From contig OZ316896.1 of NCBI GenBank assembly GCA_973895155.1, positions 2,232,001 to 2,296,000 on the forward strand: DNA of 64,000 nucleotides. The letters are read 5' to 3'. The translations under genes were made by a program, and so were the position numbers. The notes below the pieces were generated by a model. The model ran no database searches. It had not been told where the DNA came from and worked only from the letters and a program-made list of their open reading frames with translations. Shown one piece after another: positions 10,683 to 22,262 of the stretch. Source of the DNA: Marsupella aquatica. Lineage: Eukaryota > Marchantiophyta. Every line of letters starts with the position of its first letter. The first letter of the stretch is position 1.

Positions 10683-13600
10683 ATGTCACGGCGCACAATG
10701 TCCGAGAAGAGACATGCTGCACGAAGGCGTGCAATAAACACCTATGCCGAGTCACTAAGTCCGTTATGTCAAGGATGGGCCTCAGCCCCATTGTATCTCC
10801 AAGAATGGAGAGAAGTCTGCCAAAAGACAATCCAAGGCATGAAGGTGTGCAAGATGTGCGGACTAGTTTGATACGGAAACACTCCGAGGATCGACAAGAC
10901 ATTCACCACCGTACCAAAGGTGAACATGACGCCGTATGGCATATGCAACACATTTGTCAACCAGTACATTGAGAACCAAGATGGAACAATCAACGTGTGC
11001 GTGACTTGCGTGCGAAACCCCGCCCGTATCCAGATAAACTCCTTCATATCTCTGCAATATGCGATCGACATCCTAGCCGCGAAGCCGTTGTACATGCAAT
11101 TGCTCTCGCTAATCGACTGTCGACTACGCATCATACAAAAGTACAATGGCTTCCACTTTGGCTTCTACAAAAAGGAAAGCCTCCTTGACAACCCGCTCAT
11201 ATCCTGGAATCTCGACACGCTAGAGTGCAATAATCGAGAGGAGATCATGCGACAGATATACAAGGTCATGGAACTCAATTTGACGACCAACCAACTTTTC
11301 AAAAGATACGTTTCATTGGTCGAACTACCAGACCCGTCACTGGGACTGTGCATCCTAAGTTCCGACGGAGTAGAGAACATCATCAAAGACAAGAGGGCAA
11401 AGGGAATAACCACGAGATCCATGAACTTTGACCCATTCGACCCCGACCTGCACATCCTCCAAGATGTGCATTACAGGATCCCGACTTCACACAAGCGCAA
11501 GTACCAGGTCTTTCGTTCCGGCACCGTGTACGACCACAAGAGAATGTGCTCCGAAGAGAGCGTCAACACCGACGCGGAAGGACTGTCGAACGATCCACAT
11601 TTGACATTGGAAAATGCAATGTTCCCGTTCTTATTCGTCCACTCGAGGGGTTTCCATCGAGGACAACTCAGCTTGATCGACTACATGAAACGGAGGACAC
11701 AATAGTTGTTCAGCATATTCACTTTGTACAAGCCGTACATGCTTATCATGTACCAATTGCGACAGGCCAGCCAAGTAGCAAGCATGAGCAGGACGATAGT
11801 AATCGACAAGGAATACATGCAGATCAAGGAGAAATGCCCCCACTTTAGCGAGAAGGAAATATACAAAATGCTGATAAAAAAGACAATCACGCAGGCCGTT
11901 CCTGGGAGCCCGGCGTGGCACGGAAGACACCTCGACGACCTCAAGTGCATGGTAAGAAAATGGGGACTGCCCCATTTCTTCCTCACGCTCACTTGCGATG
12001 AGCTCAGCGACACCCATTGGCCTGAGATCGCCGACCTCGAGAACATTGTGAAGAGGATGAATCCGACCTTCTCATGGAAAGATTGTCCTGTCGAATGCGC
12101 CGTGCTCTTCCACGAACGAATCCAACGTTTTTTCAAGGATTACATTTTGTCAAAACGTGCCATAATCGGAAATGTGATCCACTACGTCATCAGGTACGAG
12201 TTGCAGGGCCGCAGATCACTCCACGCCCACACGGTGCTATGGGTCAAGGATTGCCACGTCGATCGAGTCACGAACGAAATTGCCGCATTCATCCCTGGAA
12301 AATTTGACTCGACATCCGGCAGATTCGAAGAGCCGAATGGACTCAAAGAATAGACCTTGTATCGCAACGTGGTGACGAAACAACTTCACTACTGCAAGGA
12401 GGGCTTGTGCTTGCAAAGGCACTCCCAAACCGGCCTCAAGTACTGCAAGTTGGGTTTCCCCCAAGAAACTCATCTCGACAAAGATGCGGCCATCGACCCC
12501 GCCACGGGGAAATGGAGGTACCACAGGCCAAGCGACCACCACCGAAACGTCGTGCCATACCACCCGCTCGTGTTGCTGTTGTGGGGCGCGCACATGAACC
12601 TGCAACGCATCACAAACGCGGCCTGGTCATTCTATTTGCTCAAATACGCGATCAAATGCGAGCCCCTGGGATCACTCCAGCTCAATGCGAACGATGCGCG
12701 CACTCTAGGACTCGAGGACCTGTCTGAAGTCCAACTCAAGCTTGTCAGTGGAGCCGTCCTGTCTCGGAGCGTGTGCGCCACGAAGGCGGCCTTGACGTGC
12801 CTCAAAATCAGCATCATCCATCGCTCGGAGATAGTGGCGTTCATGGACTCATCGCCTCCGGAACTAAGGTCCGCCATCTACCGTAAGTCCTCGGGGATAT
12901 GTTTGCATCCCACCAGACTCTACGCACAGAGGCCCGAGGACATGTTTGCAATGTCCTTCTACGACTACTTCACCAACCACGAGGTCCTCACCAATAAGAA
13001 AAGCACCACCAAAGACTACGTCAGCAGGGATTTGCAAGGCAATTTCGTGTATCGGATGGATCGGCTCGTGCGGTTTTCGGAGTATCATCCAGTATACAAG
13101 ATGAACGGCTTCTTCTACAACTACCTCCTGAAGGTCGTGAGATTCCGTGCAGAAGGCGAGATTCTCCTCAGGCCCATAAGCGAGACGTGGAGCTACTTGC
13201 ACGAGTGCATACACCGCAAGTTGATAACCAGCGTCGACGACGTGCACAAGTTGGTGCTTCAGTATTGTGCATCGCACCTCTACTCCACCCACCACACATC
13301 CCACCTGCTGTAGGAGCTGAACGAAAAGCTTCCCCACCAAATTTTCAACGACGCGGCCACATTCCAAGCGGTCCCCACCGTCGCCGTAGAGAAACCGATC
13401 GGCGCGGTGCTCAACGAAAAAACTCTCCCGACCGTCAACTTGACTCCGGACCAAATCAGAGTGTTTGAGGCACTCAAGGATGTCAAGAGCGGTCTGTTCA
13501 TGATCGATGGAAATCCAGGATCCGGCAAGACTTTCTTCATCTCTTTCATGAACAAATACTGGACATATAAAGGGAGGAAGGTGAAGATGTGTGCCACCAC

Positions 13601-14807
13601 GGGCACGGCTGCCATAAACCTTAACGCCGACGCGGTGACAATGCATTCCTTGTTCAGCATTCCAATACACGGAGAGCTCAGGCCTCTGCACATCATCAGT
13701 CCCCAATACCACATCTTGAGGAACAATGACGTGTTCGTCATAGACAAGGCGAGCATGCTGACACCCAAACTGTTGCGTTGCGTCTCCACAAGACTACACG
13801 AGACACTCCAAGATGAGGACCGCTCGTCCGACCCATTCCAAAATAAGACGGTCATCCTGGTCGGAGACATGTGCCAATTGCCTCCGGTTTGCACCCACCA
13901 CACCAACGACATATGCAAGTCGTGCCACCTCTTGTCCTCGCCATATTTTGAGACCATGCGGAAATTTCACCTCAGCACTGTGCTCAGACAGAGCACAGAC
14001 CGGAAGTTCATGGAGTTCCTTAACAACATCCGCACAGGCCTCCCTACCCAAGAATCAATCGATGAGTGCCTGGGACAATGTTACGTGTCCAAACAAGAAG
14101 CCCATGATTTCATCGACGCCTCGACGACCGTGATATGCACACATAGAGAAACAGTCGACAACTACAATGAACGGGCATTACGGAGATATTTTCCACGCCA
14201 AGAGATCGTGCCCGTCCCAATACTCACCAATGCCCCTTCAGACGAATCCACCCGGCCTTGGATACAAGATCCCTCCTTCCACACACTGACGAACGTTGCA
14301 ATCGGATGCAAGGTGATTCTCACACACAACATCGACCTCTCCAAGCAGGCTGCAAACGGCAACGGAGGAATCGTGGAGAAAATCACTACAGAAGTCGAAG
14401 GCAAAATGTCAATTTTTGTGAGAATGTCTTCCAACCACTGCCTCGTAAAGATCAACCGCACGGTTCACGAGAACAAGTTCATCTCGGGACAGCAAACCCA
14501 TCGGAAATCCACTTTCCCTCTCATGCTCGGATATGCCATAACAGGTCACAAAAGCCAAGGTTGTACACTAGCGGGCAAGGTCGTGCTAGAAATAAACAGT
14601 GCATTCACACCGGGACTGGTGTACGTTATGTTGAGTAGGGTCACAAATAGAGCATCCATGCGCATTGTTGGAGATCTTACGCCGCCGGACTTCAAAGTGT
14701 TCCACTTACCAATTCGTCGTGTTCAACAAGCAGATGTCGACCACCAAAGGCAACAAGGCAGCGAAGGCATCACAACAACAACGAGAAACAATGACAGGCG
14801 CAAATAG
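10683..14807 (+). pseudogene. Helitron RepHel transposase (Rep plus PIF1-like helicase), broken by stops
   Basis: A single reading frame runs from 10683 to 14805-14807. It is interrupted by TGA at 10869 and TAG at 11703, 12351 and 13311, with no frameshift between segments. The Rep part has the Helitron-like N domain: 'PGSPAWHGRHLDDL', 'LPHFFLTLTCDEL' and a two-histidine motif 'SLHAHTVLW' (codons at 12222-12230), then Cys/His-rich 'YCKLGFP' and 'SFYLLKYAIK', where the catalytic tyrosine is expected. The helicase part has Walker A 'GNPGSGKT' (13509-13532), 'TGTAA', a Walker B region reading 'VIDKASML' in place of the usual DEAS (Glu to Lys at 13746), 'GDMCQLPPV' and a C-terminal 'YVMLSRVTN'. 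Helitrons move by rolling-circle replication; this copy cannot make the full protein without readthrough of four stops. No 5'-TC or 3' hairpin-CTRR terminus was located with confidence. Confidence 0.85.
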
Positions 14808-15603
14808 CAATCCGACGAGCGCTACTCCTACAACAGTTTAGGTAAACAGTGTCCACATCATACTTCACCTTGTTGATGCAAGCGATATACAATGAAATGA
14901 TGATACGAAAGTTGCAAGATTCATTAACATTGACGGGCACTATTGTTCTAACACATTGTTCACGTCTTTCCTATGCAGCCCATGACAGCCGTGGAGATGG
15001 CAAGGATGATCATGAGAGAGCTGCCATCGGATGACTTCCGGACTGACGAGGAGGTAACGGCTAAACAAATTGCTTTCGGCAACGGTCTCGGAATCGAGAC
15101 AACTGAGATGGTGAACGGGATCAAGAGGAGAGATCTGTCGAAGATGATCGAGGAGAGGAAAGTGTTCAAGGCAGACTTCTACGATCATTACGGAGATAAA
15201 CCGGCGACTGGTAAGCACAAAGAGAAAACCCCCAATAAAAAATGAATTCAACCATCTCATGCACACATTAAGCACTAACTCCGTGTTGAAAACAAATGCA
15301 CGTGTCATGAAGGAGATTCTTAGGTACATGGCAGTTCCGTTCGAGGAAGACCAGCTCACTTACAAGGACGGGATGCGCGAGTACATCCAGGTCACAAAGG
15401 GAGCTCGTCTAGAGCAACTGACCAGATTGAGGCATGATTTCAAGATGCCACTTGATATGTTGGTAGGGCTGACACATCAGCAATCCCAGTCCCTGATCGA
15501 CAGGCTGAGGAGGAGCAGCGACCAGGGGCTGCTATCTGACGTCCCTGCCCAAACAACAACGGAACAACCCACCACATCCAAGCGCAAATTCAACGCGATG
15601 TGA
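14791..15603 (+). CDS. Helitron-associated accessory ORF, spliced, unknown function
   Basis: Directly after the helicase, in another frame, 'MTGANSNPTSATPTTV' (14791-14838) is followed by TAG and a donor (gtaaac at 14842). A good acceptor, 'cacgtctttcctatgcag', ends at 14978, and the frame resumes in phase to at least 15210 ('MTAVEMARMIMRELPSDDF'). A further coding segment, about 15335-15600, ends with TGA; the donor gtaagc at 15211 and the acceptor ending 15334 would join the two in phase. The product would be an acidic-basic helical protein of roughly 180 residues. The TAG immediately before the first donor would be CAG|GTAAAC before a single C-to-T change. The family is unknown to me; second genes beside RepHel are known in some plant Helitrons. 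Splice sites are inferred by eye. Confidence 0.45.
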
Positions 15604-15839
15604 CAGTTGTTTCCATGATGTAGTACAAGTTTCATTTTTCAGAACAATGTGGTGTATCATGCAAAAACAAATTATGACATGTCCCAATAAAGATACCCAT
15701 TGCCGGAAACATATTTATCTATATAAAAAATAACTATCTACTTTTTAACACATTTTTTATTTGTATCAATAACTATCCACTTTTCAATCTCAATCGAATA
15801 AAAACAGGTGGGGGTCCACGAACTAATTGCCACTTTTGG

Positions 15840-18720
15840 CGCCAGTGTTTCTTTGTCTTTGTTAGCCAGTTTCCCACCTAACAATGGACCATTCCACAGA
15901 ACCTGATAGTGGCCCTTAAATCTAGGGAGATCTAATGGTTAGGTATTAATGTAAAAAACGTAGACAAGGAGCATTCTTAGGATCTTCTCCTTCACACAAC
16001 TTACCTTGCAAAACAGGAAAAATAGTAAAAAGGGACAATGGATTTGAACCGTTGTAAAGTTCAATTCACACCTACTCATATAGGAGCCCCATTCCTTGCT
16101 TTCCTATCACTCTTTCTTGTCTTGTGATGAACAGTGTACTCATCATGAAAGAAAGCCCATCCCTAGTGAAAATTGAATCGGTGTGCTTGCTAATGCACAT
16201 TCCTATCATGTGGTGAACAGGGCACTCAACATAAGAGGTGGAGCAGAAGCCAGTTCCTTGGGCAACTAAATGTGAGCCCTGTAGAATGAGAGCTAGATCG
16301 AGCACTGGTTGTGGTTCAAGGAAACCCTCTTTGTTGTCTAAGGTGTGTAGTGGACCAAATAGCTACAGTCTGACCATATCCCTTTGTCAGGCAATGATGC
16401 CAACTCTGCCGCACAAACCATATCTTTGTCACTACCTAGCCACACACTCCATTTGCCAGAATCTGACTGTGATCCTTAATTCTGGGGAGGTCTGATGGTC
16501 AGACATAATCTAAGAAAATTCAATAATGAACATTTGCTACTTCTGTCCCCGCTTTTGTCTACATTGGCCAGTTTCCTACCTACCGTCTTCCCCCAAACAC
16601 AGTTCCTGGGCGTTGTTTTTAAATATAGATTTTTTTAGGTCTCCATAAGAAAAAGTAGTTTGTATTCAAACACAACGTCATTTTAACACAGGGCATTGTG
16701 TTCAAATATTGGCATTGTGTTTGGGTTGGACATTGTGTTTGAGATTTGACCCTAAACTATTCTACATTCAGCACAAATAGTAAAACATTCAAGAATCATC
16801 TACCAATGGCAAAACACAACGTCAATATTTGAACACAACACCCTGTAAATACAAAAAATGAAAACTCATAGTCAAAAGCTGAATATAATGCCCCGGGCAC
16901 ACTTTGAATGGAGCACCCCATGGCCCACTATTTGAGTACAAGGCCATGGCGTTGTGTTTGGAAAAAGTTGGTAGCCATGAACTCCATTTGCCAGAATCTG
17001 ATTCTGGTCCTTATACAAGGGGGAAGTGTTCACTACTTGTTACTTTTTCCACATTCCACTTGCTTCTTTCCCCATGATTTTAGTGAAAAAATTACTGATA
17101 ATAATGAAATTTGGGTTCACAGGTAACCCAATGCTCTTGAATGTTAGGGATAATCCCTATCCCGAGACACCATGCACATGTGAACACTATACAAAGTAGT
17201 CGACACAGCGAGTACATGGTTAACCTCATGGCCGAGGCTACGTCCACGGGAAAAGCAAGAGACCTTTACTTCTCTCTTGCCCAACTCTAACAATGAACTG
17301 AAGATCCACCAGGGGCTGACATCAGTTCTGGTTATATACAGCATGCATCACTGCTAACCTAAGCTAAGTCTTAACCTGAGTTAGCCTAACTGCGGTTAGC
17401 TCTAGAGTCACAAGACTAAGGGCAATACTCAACATTGACGAGGCACCTGAGGTTTAGCTCCAAGGAGGTCTGATGGTCAAATAGAATCTAGAGAAGATAA
17501 GAGATCATATGTACCATCTTCTCTTGCCTGTAAGATCATGTCTCCCAATTTGACATTCTTGTCCTTTGAGCAGTTCAAGGTATATCTCTCATACACAAGG
17601 CAACATTTGCCACCAGGGGGAAGACTAATCCTTAAAAAATGAGGCTGGTTTGGACCATTGTAAACTTCTTAAGGAAACCGTCTTTGGAGTGGACTGAACC
17701 CGCTTTGACTATATCGGATTCTGGCACTGATGGGTTTCCTCCCCATCAGACTTTGTAAACTTCGTGCACCACCATGTTTTCCAAGTCCAAGAATTTGCCA
17801 AATTCCACCTCACACCATTGTGTTTTGGCTTTCATTAGCCAGTTTTCCACCTAATCACAGACTCCATTTGGCTGACAGTGATGCTAAAATCTAGGGAGAT
17901 CTAATGGTCAGATATTAATTTAAGAAAAATTAAACAAGGAGTCTTCTTGGTATCTTCTTCCTCACACAGGGGATACTAGTCATCCTGGAAAAAAACAAAA
18001 AAACCTTAAAATTGACGCAGGTTTGGACCCATTGTAAAATCCTATGGAAACCATCTTTGTTATCTAAGGCCTGGAATTGACCAAATAGCCACCATATCTA
18101 TTTGTCTGGAAATGATGGGTTTCAATCCCCCTCAGACTCTGTAAACGTCCTCGAGTAGAGTCTTTTCTAAGTGCAAATATTTGCCAACTTCCACCTCACT
18201 AAAACGTATCTGTCACTTTTGGCACAAACTTAGCCTGTATTTTTGTCTTCAATAGCCAGTTTCCTACCTAGCCAGATACCCCATTCACCTCCGTTTGATG
18301 TGATCCTTAGATCTAGGGGGATCTGACGTCCAGAGACGAAAGGTGTAACCACCAGAGGGGAAAAACTTCAGAAATGACGCTGGTTTGGAGCCATTGTAAA
18401 ATTAAGGAAACCGTCTTTGTTGTATAAGGAAAGGCATAGGGTGGACTGAAAAGCTACTCTATGACCAATATCCCTTTGGCTGGCAATGATGGGTTTCATC
18501 CGCATCAGACTTTTTAAACGTCCTCCAGAGCTCGTTAGGCATTACCCACGCCAAATCTCCCAAATTGGGAATAGGACAAAATAATGCATACCATCCAGTG
18601 CTCTTTGTTGGGCTATATTTGGAGGAATGCAACCCCATTGGAGGAGGACTCGAGGATAGGATATGAGACGTCAACATATTCCAACTTTCCAACAAGATTT
18701 TACTGCTTTTCACCCGAGCA
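15840..18720. repeat. Degenerate array of ~350-380 bp non-coding units
   Basis: Several anchors recur in the same order: 'ggtttggaccattgtaaa' (about 17650, 18030 and 18382; diverged at 16031), 'ggaaaccgtctttgtt', 'atccctttgtctggcaatga', 'catcagactttgtaaac', 'tttgccaaattccacctcac', 'gccagtttcctacctagcca', and 'atctagggagatct' (about 15922, 17892 and 18310). Spacing between the best-kept units is 380 and 352 bp. No unit encodes protein. Single copies occur elsewhere (about 4955-5120 and 33430-33720), so the unit is also dispersed. The class is unknown. Confidence 0.7.
16690..16844. repeat. Inverted repeat, 33-bp arms
   Basis: The arms at 16690-16722 and 16812-16844 match in inverted orientation at 29 of 33 positions, separated by 89 bp. 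All four mismatches are transitions. The arms contain 'aatatttgaacacaa'. It may be the end pair of a small foldback element; no target duplication was identified. Confidence 0.65.
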
Positions 18721-19338
18721 GATTCTGTCTCCAAAGTGCTGAAGTCAAATACTCACTACTGTAGACTACTTGGAGAATATTTGTTCTGTCTTGGGTCTGG
18801 TTTGGGGCACTCCCTAGGTGGGTTCCTGACCCCTGGATCTGGGTCTGGATTGGTCTCTGGCATTGTCATGTTGGGCTAGAATATGTTTTGATTCTTCTGT
18901 TGCCACCAAACTATATATATTTTGCCTGAGGGACATACTTGCTGCGTTTTCACACGCAAAAACCCAGAGAAACTTTAGTACCCAGTAACCACAGGAAAAC
19001 AAAAGAGTGTGCGAGAAGCACGAAGGAGCTCAGCCCCAATGACTCTTTGTGGGAGTTAGTTACATCAGGAATGGAGGAGGTTCTCTTCAAAGACATGAGC
19101 AGCACAAATGTCCACTAACCCACGTCCGCTCCCATAATTCCTTAAATTTCACGACGACTCCAAGAGAGGCTAATGGCATTTATTATTGTTTAGCATGGTG
19201 GAAACGAGGGGTGAAAAAGTTCTAAGTAGAGAGTGCATGCATGTCCAAAGGACTTGCAATAGCTAAGAATGTATTCAGTCTATGAAGGCAAGTTGCCACC
19301 AAGGAGTTCCCATTAGGCATGGTAAGCAAGTAAGAGTG
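18721..19338. other. Non-coding
   Basis: Short open frames only; no repeat or gene recognised. Confidence 0.45.
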
Positions 19339-19495
19339 CAATTTCAGAAGCACAGAGAGACATGACTTTGTGGTAGTTCATTTGAGTAGAGACTCATGGG
19401 TCTTGGGTTCAATTATTGCGGTTGACTCTTCCCTTTCTGTGGGGTTTCACAAATTTTCCTTAAAAAAAGAAATAAAAAAGGATACAATTTCAGAA
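19339..19495 (+). mobile_element. tRNA-derived SINE with 11-bp target duplication
   Basis: The element spans 19350-19484 and is flanked by direct repeats caatttcagaa at 19339-19349 and 19485-19495. Its head has a box A-like stretch (19370-19390, 'catttgagtagag') and a box B-like 'gggttcaat' (19405-19413), in the order and spacing of a tRNA promoter. It ends in an A-rich tail (aaaaaaagaaataaaaaag). A second copy lies at 38087-38215, about 80% identical by eye, with a better box A ('tagctcacttgagtagag'). These are hallmarks of an RNA polymerase III-transcribed SINE mobilised by a LINE reverse transcriptase in trans. Confidence 0.8.
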
Positions 19496-21041
19496 AGGGG
19501 GCTCTCATGGGCACCAGCCCTAAGCAAAAGGTGTAGAATGTCCCAGCTCGATTCACAACTAAAGAAACCTTAAAAAAATGGATGAACACTGTTTTGGGAC
19601 GAGTTGTAGCTTCCATCTTTACTAGAACCCTGCTAACTAGATCTGATAGTCCTCCTTGGACTGCAGTACATACAATTTGTGTGATTACATGACTCCTAGT
19701 GACTTATCTATCACAATGAGTCGCCTCCTTACCCCACAATACATGACTCAACGCTGAAAGAAACTCCTATAAGCGTAAACCATAATTTCATATAAAATAT
19801 TCTATTTACATGTGACGTACCAGATCAGAACAATGAGGTGAAACCTTTTCACAAAAAGCCCTGTAAACTCCTAGGCTCTCTAGGTACAGAAGGTTTGGCG
19901 GCCATTTTCGTAGGTGTTAATGATGATGATCAATAATGACTCCTCAAACCAATTGCTGTGATAATACAAAAACATCGTGCCTGACTGCCGTAGATGAAAT
20001 TCATAGGTTTGCAATCATAACTGAGATAGAGATACGATGTCTCATGACATTGTAACAATTGGCACCATGCCAGAGAGACTGAGATTGAGAGGTCCACAAC
20101 AAGGGTTGTGTGGAAAACTGGAAGCTCATCTTGAAGACAACCAAACGGTTGCATGATAAGCTCAATTAAAAAATCATCAACTGATCCAATCCACAACCCT
20201 GACGGCCTGACGTCCTTCCCCAGCCTCTCATTGATAGGCTGCTTTAATGAATCTCATATCTAACCATTCAAAGTCTATCGAGGGTTTTGCGAGTGCATGT
20301 ATAACCAGACACTTACTGTAGCCATTCATGGCATTAATTATTTAATATTCTGCCCCCACTTATTCCCTTCAGTTTTTCCCTGAATGGAATGAAATGAAAA
20401 TAATGAAAATAATGTCAAGCCTGTCCTGAACGAACCGCGATGGCATATTGTATTACAGCCTGCACCCCCCTAACAAAAGACAAATAATTAGTTTTTTGAG
20501 CTTAACATGAATGAACTGCAATGGCACTATTCTACATTTCAGCGTGCACAATACTGTGTATCCCCTAACAAATGAAAACTAATGAGCCTGGCTTTAATAA
20601 AACAGCCATTGCACTATTGTAGGTTACAGCCTGCACAATTACCACATACCCCAGAACAGCCAGCACCTTGTACCTGTAGCCAACATCGCCAAGACAATAG
20701 ACCCCTCCACCCCTCTTTGGCACAGATCATTGTCAATCCAATCCAACAGTGACAAGAGACCCCCGGAAAGGATATGAGGGATGAATTTTGTTCCCTCATT
20801 TCAAATTTGCAAACAGACTACGAATGAGATTCCTTATGACAGAGTAGATTAATGTCAATAAAATAAGGGAATAGCAAATTAGTGTATGTGCTAATATGTT
20901 AACGGTTTTTAACAACACTTGCTTTGCACATCAGTTTGCCCCCAGACAATGTGTAATGTTAAGTGTTACCCCAAAACCCTAAACCCCCAGCCTGGCCAGT
21001 CCCTCACATGGTTGTGCCTTATATTACACTGCACAAAAACA
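19496..21041. other. Non-coding
   Basis: No supported gene. Short near-repeats around 20400-20600 ('gaactgcaatggcac'-like blocks) suggest local duplication. An 'aaaccctaaac' telobox-like motif lies near 20975. Confidence 0.4.
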
Positions 21042-21336
21042 CTGGCACTGGTCAATTGGCCAAGGGATGAACCTAGAACCAAGAGGGCCCAGGTTCAATC
21101 CCCCCTCCACATGCAAGGGTTGTGGAGGGTGTGTGTGTGGTGGGAGTCCTGGTTTCTCCTTAGCCCCTGGCTGGTTCGCTTTGGGGTTCTGGTCCAACCC
21201 ACTCTCCCTCCTGGTACTGGGTATGACCCCCCTTGTGGGCTACCATACAGAGGTGCATGCTCCAAAGGTCATCTATTCTCTGTTGGATGGGTCAGCTTTC
21301 GATATTCAAGGGAAAAACAAAACAAAAAAACACAAG
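21042..21336 (+). mobile_element. Second, longer SINE-like element
   Basis: The left end carries a tRNA-like head: 'tcaattggccaagggatg' (box A region, 21051-21069) and 'aggttcaatccc' (box B, 21091-21102). A unique body of about 220 bp follows, then a tail 'gggaaaaacaaaacaaaaaa'. This box A/B spacing and A-rich end are typical of tRNA-derived SINEs. It differs in body sequence from the SINE at 19.35 kb. I could not define a target duplication, and no other copy is in the window. Confidence 0.55.
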
Positions 21337-21838
21337 CATAAAGTTCTTTCATTATTAAATAAGAAAATTAAATTCACCAGGGGCTTTATTTATATCATGG
21401 GGTGGATTTTAACATTTCCTTTGGTATATGAAGAAGTCAATGTCTTTGATATGTGTCTCTTTAGTTAATAACCTCACCCAATCCCACCAAAGGATTGGCA
21501 TGTTTAGGGTCTATTTTATGCCAAGCAACACTTGGTAGTCGCGCCACAGATTGTGTTTTGCAGCTTGTTTTTTGTTTTGTTGCCTTCCATTTGGAACATA
21601 TCAGACCCTGACAAACTCTTGTGAATTTCTAGGTAACGTGATAAGATCAGATCATTGTCTTGAAGCTATGGCTCCCTTAGGTCCAGTATTTCCACAGGAC
21701 AGTTGGACAACATGTGATGTAGGCCATGAGCTTTAGAATGCAGACACAGAAAACGTCAATTTGACTGGGCTGTTGTTGAAAAATATCTTCTCGGTGTAGT
21801 ATCCCTAGAAAGTACCTCTCTTGCATTATGAGCCTCAG

Positions 21839-22262
21839 TTTTTTACTATCCTCTCCCCCAAACTGGGCAAATTACTAGCCTGCCCCTAAAACTAATTTAA
21901 ATATCAGGTTGTTAACTTGACTATACAAACCAGCAATGACATGCAATTGCTTTGCCAGCACATGGTGGCTTGCAAAGTTCCCATACGTGGTAGCCCCCTC
22001 AAACCATACCTTCACCCTGGACCAGGTGTCCCCTTCCAACACTAACAGGAATGAATGTGTCAACTACTGCCTACAAGAAAAGGATAATTGCATTTGGTTC
22101 CCCCTCATTTCCCTCAGTTTTGTGGTTGGAGGGAGTTGGCTTGGACAAATTATGATCCTTCTTGAATCTCCAGACCATTTTGGGCTAGTCTTGTATGGAA
22201 AATCCAACCCACATACAAAATGGAGGGAACCTGATAATTAAATTTTGGGGCAGGTCAATATA
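21839..22262. mobile_element. TIR element, non-autonomous, related to those at 38.9 and 52.5 kb
   Basis: The left end ('ttttttactatcctctcccc' and on to 'agcctgcccctaaaacta') resembles the left terminal repeat of the element at 52484-53021. The right end (22217-22262) contains, inverted, 'cctgccccaaaa' and 'atcaggtt' blocks matching the left arm. A duplicate of the right end occurs again at about 22825-22872. No coding capacity. Boundaries are approximate. Confidence 0.5.
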
